DNA of 64,000 nucleotides from Alternaria dauci (Eukaryota; Ascomycota; Dothideomycetes; Pleosporales; Pleosporaceae), in NCBI RefSeq assembly GCF_042100115.1, contig NC_091272.1, forward strand, positions 1,302,001 to 1,366,000, in the 5' to 3' direction. A program made the translations under genes and the position numbers. How positions within the stretch are numbered: the stretch's first letter is position 1; each line of letters opens with the position of its first letter. Below are positions 1 to 9,951 of this stretch, piece after piece. Below the pieces are notes generated by a model. The model ran no database searches, had not been told where the DNA came from, and worked only from the letters and a program-made list of their open reading frames with translations.

Positions 1-1749
1 GGCGTCCCTTCAGACATCAGATCGCTCTTCCTCCCGGGCTCTTCTGACGTTACAACACCCACAAACGCCTCGCGATGCAAGGTCTACCCCGATGATCCTC
101 AATGGCCATCCGACGAAGCATGGTCACAACTCAACAAAGTCACTGGTGACCGTGTCATCAGCGCACCTACTCCACTGGCAGCAGTGTGCTATCCTGGCGA
201 TGACTACAACGCTGCCAAATGTTCCGAATACACTGTGGCAGCGTGGCAGAAGTCGTACATTCACATGGTTGATCCCATCGAGATGATGTCTCCAGTCGGG
301 CAGGGCATGACCTGCACACCGCCAGTACTCTTCGACTCCCACGGCTGCACTCGTGGAGGCTTCCCCATGTATGTTGTTAACGCCACTGAGCCCAAGCATG
401 TGCAGGCTGCCGTGAACTTTGCACGCAATACCGGTGTCAGACTCATCATCAGAAACACTGGCCACGACTTCCTAGGCAAGAGTGGTGGTAAGGATGCTCT
501 TAGTATCTGGACGCACAACATGAAGGAGATCGAGTACATCGAAGAGTATGTCGATGAGAAGCTCAACTGGACCGGTCCTGCGTTCAAGAGCGGTGTCGGT
601 GTGCAAGCCTTCGAGATTTACAAGGCTGCTGCTGAGAAGGGCAGAATTGTCGTTGGTGGCGAAGGAGAGACAGTCGGAGTTATGGGAGGATACATTCAAG
701 GAGGTGGCCACTCCCCAATGACTGGACTGTACGGTACTGGCGCTGATAGCGTCTTGTCCATGGAGGTCGTCACAGCCGACGGCGAGTTCGTTGTCGCAAA
801 CAGTACCTCGAACACCGACCTCTTTTGGGCCCTTCGTGGTGGCGGCGGCAGCACCTTCGGTGTGGTTACCTCCGTAACTGTCAAGGCCCATCCCGATCTC
901 GAAGTCACAGTCTCTCGCTTTGGCTTTTCTTCTGCCCAAACCGGCAACGAGACATTCTGGGCTGCCTACCGCGCTTACATGGACTCATGGATTGCCAACG
1001 CAGACGCCGGGACATACACATACACGACTTTGATTCCATCCAACGGTACCTTTTCATTTGCCTTCACGCCCTTCTTCGCGCCTGGCAAGAACGTAGAGGA
1101 GGCAACCGCGCTCCTACAGCCCTGGTTCGATCAACTGAACGACTTGGGCGTCAAGTTCGACCCCAACATCACTCACTACGACAATTTCTACGATGCCTGG
1201 CGCAACTCCTTCCCTCTCGAAGCCGTGCAGAAGCCCAATGTAGCGACTGCATCGCGCCTATTCCCTCGCGCCAACTTTGAGACTGCCGAAAAGCGTCAAG
1301 AGGTTTACGAACGCATCCGCGCATCGAGCGAGAACAACCGCGTTCAGGTCCACTTCAACATGCAGGCAAAGGACCCATACAACACCGACAACGCTGTGAA
1401 CACTCACTGGCGCCCCTTGGTCTCGTTCAGCATGCAATCTGTGCGCTGGCCCATTAACAGTACCGCTGAGCAGATCTTGAAAATCCGCAAGGACTTTCAA
1501 GCCGGCGACATGCAGGCCTGGAGGGACATTAGCCCTGGTGCTGGATCCTACCTCGCCGAGGCTGATCGTCTTGAGCCTGACTTTGGTAACGCGTTCTTTG
1601 GTGATAACTACCCTAGGTTGTTGGAACTGAAGAAGAAGCTTGACCCGCAAGATGTGTTCTTTGCAACTACTGGTGTGGGTAGTGAGAGGTGGCGAGTGGA
1701 GAGTGTTGATGGACTGCCTAACGAGAATGGCAAGCTGTGCCGTGTGTAA
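1..1749 (+). CDS. FAD-linked oxidoreductase (BBE-like, isoamyl alcohol oxidase type), 5' end outside window
   Basis: One open frame runs from base 1 to a TAA at 1747-1749, so the start codon and signal peptide lie to the left of the window. About 582 residues are visible. The PCMH-type FAD-binding domain is recognisable from the segment RNTGHDFLGKSGG, whose histidine is the usual covalent FAD attachment site, and from GGYIQGGGHSPMTGLYG followed by LRGGGGSTFGVVTSV. A C-terminal berberine-bridge segment follows (YLAEADRLEPDFGNAFFG). The cysteine that gives bicovalent FAD in many BBE enzymes is absent from the GGHSPM region, so single attachment through histidine is inferred. The N-terminal part, with paired cysteines and the PxxWPS..W..LN pattern, resembles fungal isoamyl alcohol oxidases such as MreA. 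Likely a secreted oxidase of alcohols or small metabolites. The substrate cannot be told from sequence. Confidence 0.88.
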   Translation, partial: GVPSDIRSLFLPGSSDVTTPTNASRCKVYPDDPQWPSDEAWSQLNKVTGDRVISAPTPLAAVCYPGDDYNAAKCSEYTVAAWQKSYIHMVDPIEMMSPVGQGMTCTPPVLFDSHGCTRGGFPMYVVNATEPKHVQAAVNFARNTGVRLIIRNTGHDFLGKSGGKDALSIWTHNMKEIEYIEEYVDEKLNWTGPAFKSGVGVQAFEIYKAAAEKGRIVVGGEGETVGVMGGYIQGGGHSPMTGLYGTGADSVLSMEVVTADGEFVVANSTSNTDLFWALRGGGGSTFGVVTSVTVKAHPDLEVTVSRFGFSSAQTGNETFWAAYRAYMDSWIANADAGTYTYTTLIPSNGTFSFAFTPFFAPGKNVEEATALLQPWFDQLNDLGVKFDPNITHYDNFYDAWRNSFPLEAVQKPNVATASRLFPRANFETAEKRQEVYERIRASSENNRVQVHFNMQAKDPYNTDNAVNTHWRPLVSFSMQSVRWPINSTAEQILKIRKDFQAGDMQAWRDISPGAGSYLAEADRLEPDFGNAFFGDNYPRLLELKKKLDPQDVFFATTGVGSERWRVESVDGLPNENGKLCRV

Positions 1750-1981
1750 CCACGCGTTGTGTATATATCTTTCCTTCTTTGAACATAATTTGCTTTTTCC
1801 ATACTTATCGCATTCTTCATCATCATCGAGAAATGATGCTGCCAAAGGCGACTACTAGATTTCTATCCAAGATTGCTATTCAAATTGTCCGGGATTGATG
1901 CCATCATAGGGACAGCCATGCTACCTTGACGTGACGAGGCTCATGATCATTACTACAAAGCTAAGCAATTGTTTGTCTCGC

Positions 1982-3775
1982 CTATACGTCTCTTCGAGCA
2001 TCACTTAACGCAGGCCGACCCTCTATCGTATCCATGACCGGCCCAACAAACTCATTCTTTCCTCTGACGAACCACCACACAGCGCTCAGTATCAGAACGC
2101 CTCCCAGCACGACAGGCGCGTAATTCATGTTCTGAGCCGTGACAGGTTGGTACGGTGGGAAGAGAAGAAATATAGATACGTAAACAGTGTAAATGATAGA
2201 AACAATATTGATGCCAACACCAAGCCTCCCGAGCCGGAACGGACCGTATAGAAGTGAACTTGGGCGAGCCATTCGTCGATAGAATATGAGCAATATGGGC
2301 ATCAGATAGGAAATGTATAAGGCGACGGTACCCAACGAGACGATGGCGTTGAAAGCGGTTGTAGAACCAATGTTCAGCAGGCCGATCAATATGAGGAGCA
2401 CACTGGTGACTGCTATCGCCGGTAGAGGAACGTGGTGTTTCTCGTTCACCCTAGAAAGCGTCTTCGAACAAGGTAATCCAGCGTCCTGGGCAAAAGACCA
2501 CAGCATTCGAGATGCGGTTAGAACAAGTGGTACAGTTGCCAGAGCCGCCATGACGATAAGAGCGCAGGTCATGGCTGAAGCCGCCGCCTGGTTGCGGCTC
2601 ATTTGGTAGAATATCTGGATGATTGGATATCCGGTCGCTGTCTCCATCGCTTCAGTGATATCGCCCATGTAGAACAAGATGACGAGGAGCCATCCAAATC
2701 CTATCGCGCCGTTGATGATGATGGATGCTAGCATAGCTCGCGGGACATTTCGCTCTGGGTCTTTGATCTCTTCGGTGAGATGGGTCGCGCTATCGTATCC
2801 TGGTAAAACTGTTAGGTTGTGCGAGCAATGGTAGAACATGCCGGGACTTACCAGCAAGCACATACGTGCTACTCAGAAGACCTATGCTGAAGGCTACGCC
2901 GTCGCTGCTCCAGCCCGACTCGTTGATATAAGTAGTGAAGACGAATTCGGCGGTGTTCTTGTTGGGCGAGACAACGCAAATAACTACGACCAACACGAAC
3001 CAAAGGACAATATGGAGAAAGAAGGTTGCATGTAACACCCAAGGCAAGCTCTTGATGGCAAAGACGTTGACAAATGTTGCAAGACCAAGAAAGGCCCAGT
3101 ATAGCATCGTACCGTGCCATCTCTGATATGAATAATCCGGGTAGTTGAGTACGATGATACCCTGGAGCATTGTTGCACCCAGAAACGGAGCACTTGCAGT
3201 GAAGGTTTGCCAGGCAAAGACAGAGATCCAGCCAGCGGCGTATCCCCATGCTGCTCGAAATTTCTTCGGAGCAAGCTGAACGACATAGTAGTATTGGCCT
3301 CCAGCTGAAGGGTACCTGGTGAAGAAAAGGCTGGTTAGGGAATCGTAATACCAATGAATGCGTTCTTGACTCACATAGATGCCAGTTCAGACAAACTCAA
3401 CGCCGTCGCCAGAGTTCCCAAGATTGCGACTGTTGTATTCCATGTTAGAAGATAGATTGTATGAGAAGGCTTCTGAGACGAACGTATATACCCAAATACC
3501 AGTGACACCGGGCCTCCGGATATGAGGCCGGTGGCCATAGTAGACCTGAGTGCTTCCCATGTCGCAATCAAAGAAGTAGCAGTCGAAATGAGAGACAAAA
3601 CGTTGAAGTTTTGCTGTTACGAAGTAAGCAAAGCTTGATCAACCATGTTGCAGTGACTTACTTCGAGATTCTGACTTGGGGCTTGCGTGTGCTCATGCTT
3701 CCCGGACATGGTCCGCTGCAAGGCCAGAGCCGACGTTCCATCGTCTTTACTATAATTGTCTTTCTGCACACTCAT
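1982..3775 (-). CDS. APC-superfamily amino acid/GABA/choline permease
   Basis: Four exons read on the minus strand: 3662-3775, 3375-3613, 2852-3315 and 1982-2799, all joined at GT..AG introns in phase, giving about 544 residues. The ATG at 3775 begins a hydrophilic N-terminus (MSVQKDNYSKDDG) before the first membrane helix. Family marks are GGPVSLVFGYI in the first helices, SAGGQYYYV, and the loop GYDSATHLTEEIKDPERNVPRAM, typical of the Uga4/Hnm1/Bat1 group of eukaryotic amino acid and choline permeases (AA_permease_2). About twelve membrane segments are apparent. It should import an amine or amino acid across the plasma membrane by proton symport. The substrate is not predictable here. The end-to-end arrangement with the upstream oxidase shows no operon-like link. 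Confidence 0.88.
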
Positions 3776-4738
3776 GTTTCTTCCCTTCCGCAAAGCAACC
3801 TGCGATGCGCTTGGTCGGAGAAGTAGACTGTCACTGACGCATATCCCTTATTACTACCATCGAGCACGCGCGGAAGCAGTCCGAACAACCCGGGCTGGAA
3901 AAGCGACTATAGTCGAATCGGAGAGAAATAAAGAGGCCTATCAGGATGTGCTTATCTTTGCTCCACTTACCCTCATTAGTGAAGAAGCTACATACTAGAC
4001 GTGTGGCGTTGATACAGGGCCTTTCCCGACGCCTTGTCTTCCTTCCAGAGCCTGGATATCATGCGTGTCACTTCGTCCAATCATTTAACAGTTGGTGACA
4101 ATGGGAGAGGCCGATTTCGCGGGGGGCGGCCCAGGTTAGTGGTACAGCAACTGTAGCGGAACTTTGCCGCCTCTCCATGATTGATCAAAAGCTTGTGCGT
4201 AGATGCTGGTTTTTTTTTCATATCATGAAGCGTTGACCACGCATATTTGCAGAGGAGTTGTAGTCGATAAGCTGATGAGCCGCAGTTCGGGGCTGGTGGC
4301 GCACAACCTGTACGTGTGGTCCGGACTGTAGGAATGCAATTGTGACGGGTTGCCTTATTACACGTGTGGAATAGGTCAGCCACCTGTTATCAGACTATTA
4401 AGTTGTTATAGAGCTATGGTCGGTAATGACTTTACACGCAATATCTTAGCTGGAGGTTTTGTGTACCTTGCCAGCGGACGATTTCCGCGGTTTCCGCGAT
4501 AACACTAGCGCAAAGCCCCGCCCCCATCTACGCAGCGAGTGGTAATCGCACTTCAGCCGTAAATGGCCTTGTGTTCCGAGTTAGTTCATGAAACGACGTG
4601 TAATGCGAAGATTAGAAACGCGTCACCAGCCCCCTCTTATCGAGCACACTCCTAATGAACTTGTATCGTCAAGGCCACAACTAATAGACTTTGAAACGTT
4701 AAACGCTATGTAAATAATTGCTACTACCTTTCAACCTT
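3776..4738. other. intergenic, permease upstream region
   Basis: This stretch of about 960 bases holds the presumed promoter of the minus-strand permease. No reading frame with family signature or credible splice structure was seen. It includes an AT-rich part around 4380-4720. Nothing repetitive was recognised. Confidence 0.5.
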
Positions 4739-4990
4739 CTACCACCACTCCAGTCTCAACTTGCCCTTTCCAAGCATCTGCGTGAAATACCAATCTTCCA
4801 CAACCACCGTCACAACATCTATAAGCTCCTTCATATGCCGCTTGCATATAGTGCCACCTCTTTTTTCTGAGTCTGGCTTCCATCGCACTGTACTCCGGCA
4901 GCCACGGACAGCGCAGGGCTTCTGAAGACTGCAGCAGGTTGTGAAGGACGAGGATATAGAGCTTAGTGAGGGTCGTAGGATTTTAGCCAT
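4739..4990 (-). CDS. small hypothetical protein, 83 aa (doubtful)
   Basis: An ATG-started frame of 83 residues with no recognised family. It contains the cysteine/histidine-bearing segment CAVRGCRSTVRWKP...GGTICKRHMKEL, which resembles a small metal-binding or degraded zinc-knuckle sequence, followed by a tryptophan-containing tail. It stands alone between the permease promoter and the 3' side of the peptidase. It may be a real short gene, an exon of an unresolved gene, or chance. I do not assign a function. Confidence 0.25.
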   Translation of the reverse strand: MAKILRPSLSSISSSFTTCCSLQKPCAVRGCRSTVRWKPDSEKRGGTICKRHMKELIDVVTVVVEDWYFTQMLGKGKLRLEWW

Positions 4991-5219
4991 GTTTTTGTTG
5001 CACGAGGAGAATCAGGACGATATTCTGGTGGGAAAGTAGCTTGTTGAGATAGTATGGTGACTTCTGATGTGATTGAGAATATGCTCACAATGTCAGAGAG
5101 TGGTGCGATAGCTCAGTCGGACGACTACTGGAGTTTTAATTGTCAGATGATGCCACCTCCGCTAACAATGCGCTGGTCTATATGAGATGTCGATACTGAC
5201 GATGTAATCGAACAAACCC

Positions 5220-5468
5220 TCAATCGTACGCAAACGCGTGAGGACTGCCCGTATCTACCCATCCGCCAGCCTCATCCACCATGATTCTAAGCAACCGCGA
5301 CCATCCGTTATGCCACCCGTTGATAGGAACACCCCGTCTTTTGACCAATTCCCAGGGTTCAACGTGTGTATCCTCTGAAGACCAACCATCAACCCCTATA
5401 AAGTCTCCTTCGTCGTATATCCCCAGGTCTTTCCTTCCACATCCACGGAAATCAACTGTAACGCGCAT
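5220..5468 (-). CDS. small hypothetical protein, 82 aa, directly behind the oligopeptidase (doubtful)
   Basis: An 82-residue frame starts with ATG at 5468, only 12 bases past the stop codon (5481-5483) of the oligopeptidase on the same strand. The context AGAAAATGCG is an acceptable fungal start. The product is rich in tryptophan, glycine and aspartate (DGWSSEDTHVEPW, PINGWHNGWSRLL) and matches no family I know. It lies where the peptidase 3' UTR is expected, so it could be a translated downstream frame, a separate short gene, or noise. Confidence 0.25.
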   Translation of the reverse strand: MRVTVDFRGCGRKDLGIYDEGDFIGVDGWSSEDTHVEPWELVKRRGVPINGWHNGWSRLLRIMVDEAGGWVDTGSPHAFAYD

Positions 5469-5480
5469 TTTCTCCTATTT

Positions 5481-8120
5481 CTACTGCGAGATGCCCAACT
5501 CCTTGTAGAAAGCCTCGGTTTCGGGCTTGCGGCCAAGGAATTCTTCCAGAATTTCCATTTCTTCCTTGGAACCGCCACGCTCGAGAACCGTGTGTCGGTA
5601 ACGGCGGCCTTCTTTAGGGTTCATGGGATCGTCCTTGAAGACGGTGTAGAACATGTCTGTGGAGTAGACCTGAGAGGAGAGGTAGCCGTAGTAGCTGTTA
5701 TGGTTAGCATGTGGTGTTTGGTGGAGTGATTGAATGTGGCTTACCCAGCGTCATAACCACCGATCAAATGGCCAAACGTCGCCTCTCCGTTGCCCCAGTG
5801 CCAGTCACCCTTCTTGTCTCCCTCGAGCGATTCAGGGCCCTTGAGCTGACTGATTTCGTACCTCAAAGAGTTGTACTTCTCAGTGATGTCCATCTTTTCG
5901 AGCTCCTCGTGGCTGGCCGGCTCGTGAACAGCCATGTCGAAAGTTCCGAAATGCAACTGTCTCAAGTTGAAGAGCGCGTCATTGACATGCTTCGTAGAGA
6001 TCAACTTGGCGACCAATGATTGGGGAATCTGCTCTGAGGGCTTCTTTTCGGCGCCTGACGACTCTAGGTATGCCTTCTCGTAGTCGGAAGAGACGTAAGA
6101 ATAGTGGTGAGATAGAGAGCGGAGTTGCGAGGGAGTCCAGCACCAGTTTTCTAACATTTGTGATGGTGCTTCGACGAAATCGCGAACGGTATTAGTGCCG
6201 TGGAAGCGGGAGTACGTCGTCCGTGACACCAGGTCGTGGATACCGTGTCCGAGCTCGTGGAAGAGAGTGACAACTTCATCATGCTTCAGCAATGATGGCT
6301 TCTTCTTCGTTGGCTTGGAAAAGTTGCAGACCAAGGCCGTTGCAGGGTATCGTCGCTTGCCGTTCTCATCTATGTAGCCAGGTTGGAGGTTAAAGTTAGC
6401 CGCGTGGCCGTACTTTTCATTAAAAAATGACGTCAGTATATGTCCTAGAAGTGTTGTGGTTGTCTCCATACCTTGCCGTCGCGTCTGGTGTTGAGTTAGC
6501 AAAAGCTCGGACATATTTCGGGATGAGAACACGTGACATGGGTCCGTGCACAGGGTACTCACGGGAAGAGATCAAGGTAGAGATAGCCAACGAAGCCTTC
6601 GCCTTCGCCCTTGTCGTCCCAAACGCTAAAGATCTGCACTTCCTCGTGCCAGACAATGTCAGATCCCTTGCCGCCATCCGCAAGGGCGGCCCTGTCTTCC
6701 TCACCCACAATCTCAACGAACACGAGACCGAAGAGCTCTTCAAATATCTTCAGCATGCCTTGGATAGTCGTCTGGAGAGGGAAGTATTCGGCAATGACTT
6801 GGTGGTCCAGCTGGAAATCCTTCTCCAGCATCAGACGATCGTAGTACCTGTTGTCCCACAGGTAATAGTCTTCTGCCAATGGGCCAGTGATTCCATTCTC
6901 TTTGACGTCTTGCTTCTTCAGTTCAATTAGCTTCTCGATTTCCTTTTTGCCACCTGGTGCGAGCCTTTTGCGCAGGTCGCCGAGGAAGTCATCGACGGTC
7001 TTGGTGGTCTTCGCCATCTTGTCTTCTATCCGGAACTGCGCGTGGTTGTCATAGCCCAGAAGGCGGGCGGCTTCGTCGCGGAGTAGGATGGCCTCCCTGA
7101 ACAGTGGTACGTTGTCGTTGCACTTGTTCTCGTTCTCGACAAAAACCTTCATCCGTGTCTCCGGGTTCGTGGCGTATTTGAGGGTTGGGAAAAGGTCGGG
7201 GTATTTGAAGGTCAGGAACAGCTTGCCCTCGTTCTCGCCCTCGCCTTTCTTGAGTCCTGAGACGACATCGTCCGGTACGCCGTGCAATTCCTCCGGTGTG
7301 AACCACAACCCGCCGTTCTCCTCGTTGAGGTTCTTCTGGAAGGCAATGCTGATTTGACTCAGACGCTGCTTGATCTCTTTGAACCTGTCCCTCTTGGGTC
7401 CCGCGGGAAGGTTCAGACCATTTCGGATGAACGACTTGTGGTCTTTCTCCAGCAGCCGCTGGGACTCGGGGTCCAGCTTCTCGCCTTTCTTCAGTACCGC
7501 ATCGATGAGATTGAAGACGTCCTCGCGCATGGATGACTCGATGCCGAAGTCGTCAAGCATCTGTTCCACCTCGCTAGACGCATCGCGTAGCTCCTTGCTT
7601 GTTGACACGGCGTTGTAGAAGCCGAGGATGTGCGCTTCGATGGCCATCTTGTTGTCATCGCGGGCGATCTGAAGGAGTGTGTTTTGGAAGTTCGCGCTCT
7701 CGGGCTTTACATCGCGAACGATGGCATCTTGGACGCTGCGAGACCTGTCGATCTGAGAAGTGTCAGCACCCGGTCGCAACACCCCTCCTGCGGGGTCGGC
7801 GGCAGCGATTCCAGGAACAAGTCCCAGGACTCGGGCATCCCACATACCAGTCGCTTTGCATCGTCGACCATGCTTTGCTTGGTAGCCGTGAACTTTGGCG
7901 GCAGCTGCGGCGGGGTCTTGTACTGCGAGGGAGCCATGGTGGAGTTGGTGAGCGGCCTGAACGGTTGTGTATAGAGGGGATTCCGGTGTGGAGAGGGCTT
8001 GACGTATTGCAATATGGATGGTACGCGTCCGCCGAGTCGGATTGAAGCCAGGATGGCGGATGTCGCGATGAAGAGAGCGACAGCGGCGAGGAAGAGCTTG
8101 GTGATGCGTGAGGAAGCCAC
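5481..8120 (-). CDS. PRD1: thimet/saccharolysin-type zinc oligopeptidase (M3 family)
   Basis: Five exons are inferred on the minus strand: 7848-8120, 6563-7752, a 13-nt micro-exon 6472-6484, 5745-6412 and 5481-5694. All introns are GT..AG and phases agree, giving 785 residues. The M3 metallopeptidase catalytic site HELGHGIH lies near residue 544, with the downstream glutamate ligand in FVEAPSQMLENW. FREAILLRDEAARLLGYDNHAQF and the micro-exon-spanning DLFPRDGKYGHAANF are family hallmarks. The enzyme cleaves short peptides in the cytosol or mitochondria. The first 60 residues add a hydrophobic stretch (about residues 8-27) not usual for this family. A second ATG at 7937-7935 sits in a strong context (CCACCATGG) and begins MAPSQYKTPPQLPPKF, which looks like the normal N-terminus. 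Both starts may be used. Confidence 0.9.
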
Positions 8121-8650
8121 GGTGCTGGTAGTTACCCAACAGCTTAAGACCTAAGCCGAGATGTGGGGAAGAGGGGCAAGTTTGGGGCCGTGTGCTGCAA
8201 TAAACAAGCGCCTCGTAGCTAGGAGCACGACGATGATGCGATCGAGTATAAACGTCTACGTGACCTCTCAATCGCTCTCCCGACTCCTGCGCAGCCGCAT
8301 GAGATCGACATCTATGGATAGGTCCGCCCGAGGTTAACTAAAAGCGGGAAAGTGCCATCGTTGGACCCATGTCGGACTGCAGCCGTTGTGGCACGGTTGT
8401 GCGACGTCCCACGTTAGACATCCGTCGACTCCGCCTTCGCTCGTGGCAGACGTCCTGTTGCAGTTGAAGGCTGCTTCAATCGAAGAATGGGCTTGCGCGT
8501 TTCCCAGGGTACAGAACGCGTCGCTCGCTACCAACGAACCAGACTGCTGACGAACAGGACCACGACTGTGATGGACGTCTCGGAGATTCAAACTCAATCT
8601 AATCGTATTATCATTATCGTTACAAATACAGAATCTATCCTCTAGCCTCC
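8121..8650. other. intergenic, oligopeptidase promoter and 3' flank of rhodopsin-domain gene
   Basis: About 530 bases between the oligopeptidase start and the stop of the next minus-strand gene. No gene-like frame, RNA gene or repeat was seen. Confidence 0.5.
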
Positions 8651-9951
8651 TCATACTGTCATGTGCGGGTGGTGTACAGACTCCAGCTGTGTCTCGCCTC
8701 TGCTACTTGAGCTTAGACTTTCCGGTATCGTGATAAAAGGACCCCAAGCAGAGCCTCTAGTACGGACCGTCTCTGCATGTATGGTGATGAAGCAATTGGA
8801 TTGCTCCGCAACCATCTTCTCTTCCCGGAGCGGCCACTCGTCCATGTCGAGCGCTTTATGCTGGCTAAAGGCATCAACCTGGATAGGCTGCGAAGGGACT
8901 TTGTAGACCTTCCTTGGCGTTGCGCTCCGGTCTTCCTTTTGTTTGCTGCGAAACAAGAGACGGAGAAATGGTATAGATGAAGAGATGATGCCACTGTTCG
9001 TCTCAACTTGACCCCACAGGAGGAGGTCGTTTCCAAACCGCGCCGAATTATACGGTGACTCGGCCCACAGCATCATAACCCAGACACGTACGGACGACGC
9101 AGTTATGGCCATGACTCCGACAGAAAAAATACCAATGAGCGCCAAACGTTTGGCCATGGGTATGCGAAGACTGAGCAGCGTCGGCAGTGGGAGCATGAGA
9201 ATGATGATGTCGCTTATCAGATTCGAGGCCGAGGAAAACACCCAAAGTTTGATAGGATCAAAGCATTTGACCTGTTTCTGCTTGGTATTTGGATCGCTAT
9301 CGAATTGTGCCAGGTAGTTGGCTGTGGACCAAGCTTCGGAGGGGTTTTCGCATTGGAAGATCGACGCCATGCTCGCAGCAAATGTGTACATGCAGACGAA
9401 CGCGATCGTAGCGTATACAAGCCGACGGAATGTTTTGTTCGCGGCGATGGTGCGGTAGAAGAAGAGGATGCTGAGTTTTACGAAGCCTAGGCCAATGGTG
9501 TAGGTCAAGCGGTATACCCACCATGAGATAAGATTCCCGCGCACTTGTTCTATGATTTCCGGGTGTTCTTCCTGCGTTTTGTTAGACAGTGGCGCCCGAA
9601 GAGCATTTGCATTTACTCACTGGTTTGAACAGATAGCTTGGCCGCGAGTGACTGCTCGTCTCGTCTTGATAGAAGTTCACGACAAAATTGCCCCATGTAA
9701 CCACCTGAACCTCGTAAGCTTTGTAGAGGATGGTACAGAGCTTGAACTTACAAGAGCGACGAACATGAGATGATCACTCGCACTGACCGATCCCATAAGG
9801 AAGTACCGGCAATAGTATCTGTTTGATTGATCAGTCTTTGCTCATGCCGCTTCAGCAACAGTTAGTCTTACCGTAACGCTACGATGATTGTTGATATTGT
9901 TGTCAGTATCGCCCCAACAATCACCACCACATATCCCGGCCGGAAATACAT
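8651..9951 (-). CDS. fungal rhodopsin-domain (PTH11-like) integral membrane protein
   Basis: Four exons on the minus strand (9872-9951, 9752-9818, 9621-9704, 8651-9571) join in phase to 383 residues. The protein begins MYFRPGYVVVIVGAILTTIS, its first membrane helix, and shows about seven hydrophobic helices. The diagnostic pattern of the fungal rhodopsin domain is visible: a cysteine-containing extracellular loop (FQCENPSEAW...KCFD) between helices, then NLISDIIILMLPLPTLLSL, followed by RLALIGIFSVGVMAITASSVRV. The last 90 residues are hydrophilic and cytosolic. Such proteins are widespread in plant-associated and saprotrophic ascomycetes and resemble PTH11 receptors, but no CFEM domain is present. 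A sensing role is only inferred. Confidence 0.85.

Noticed and set aside
5100..5215. tRNA-like head with a perfect A-box (TAGCTCAGTCGG near 5109)
   Set aside because: No B-box (GGTTCGA-type) and no matching 3' acceptor strand follow within tRNA distance, so neither a tRNA nor a SINE can be supported.
6559..8271. Continuous 570-codon frame extending upstream of the oligopeptidase second exon
   Set aside because: Its first 190 residues are read through intron 1 and in the wrong frame over exon 1. The spliced reading gives the conserved peptidase N-terminus instead.
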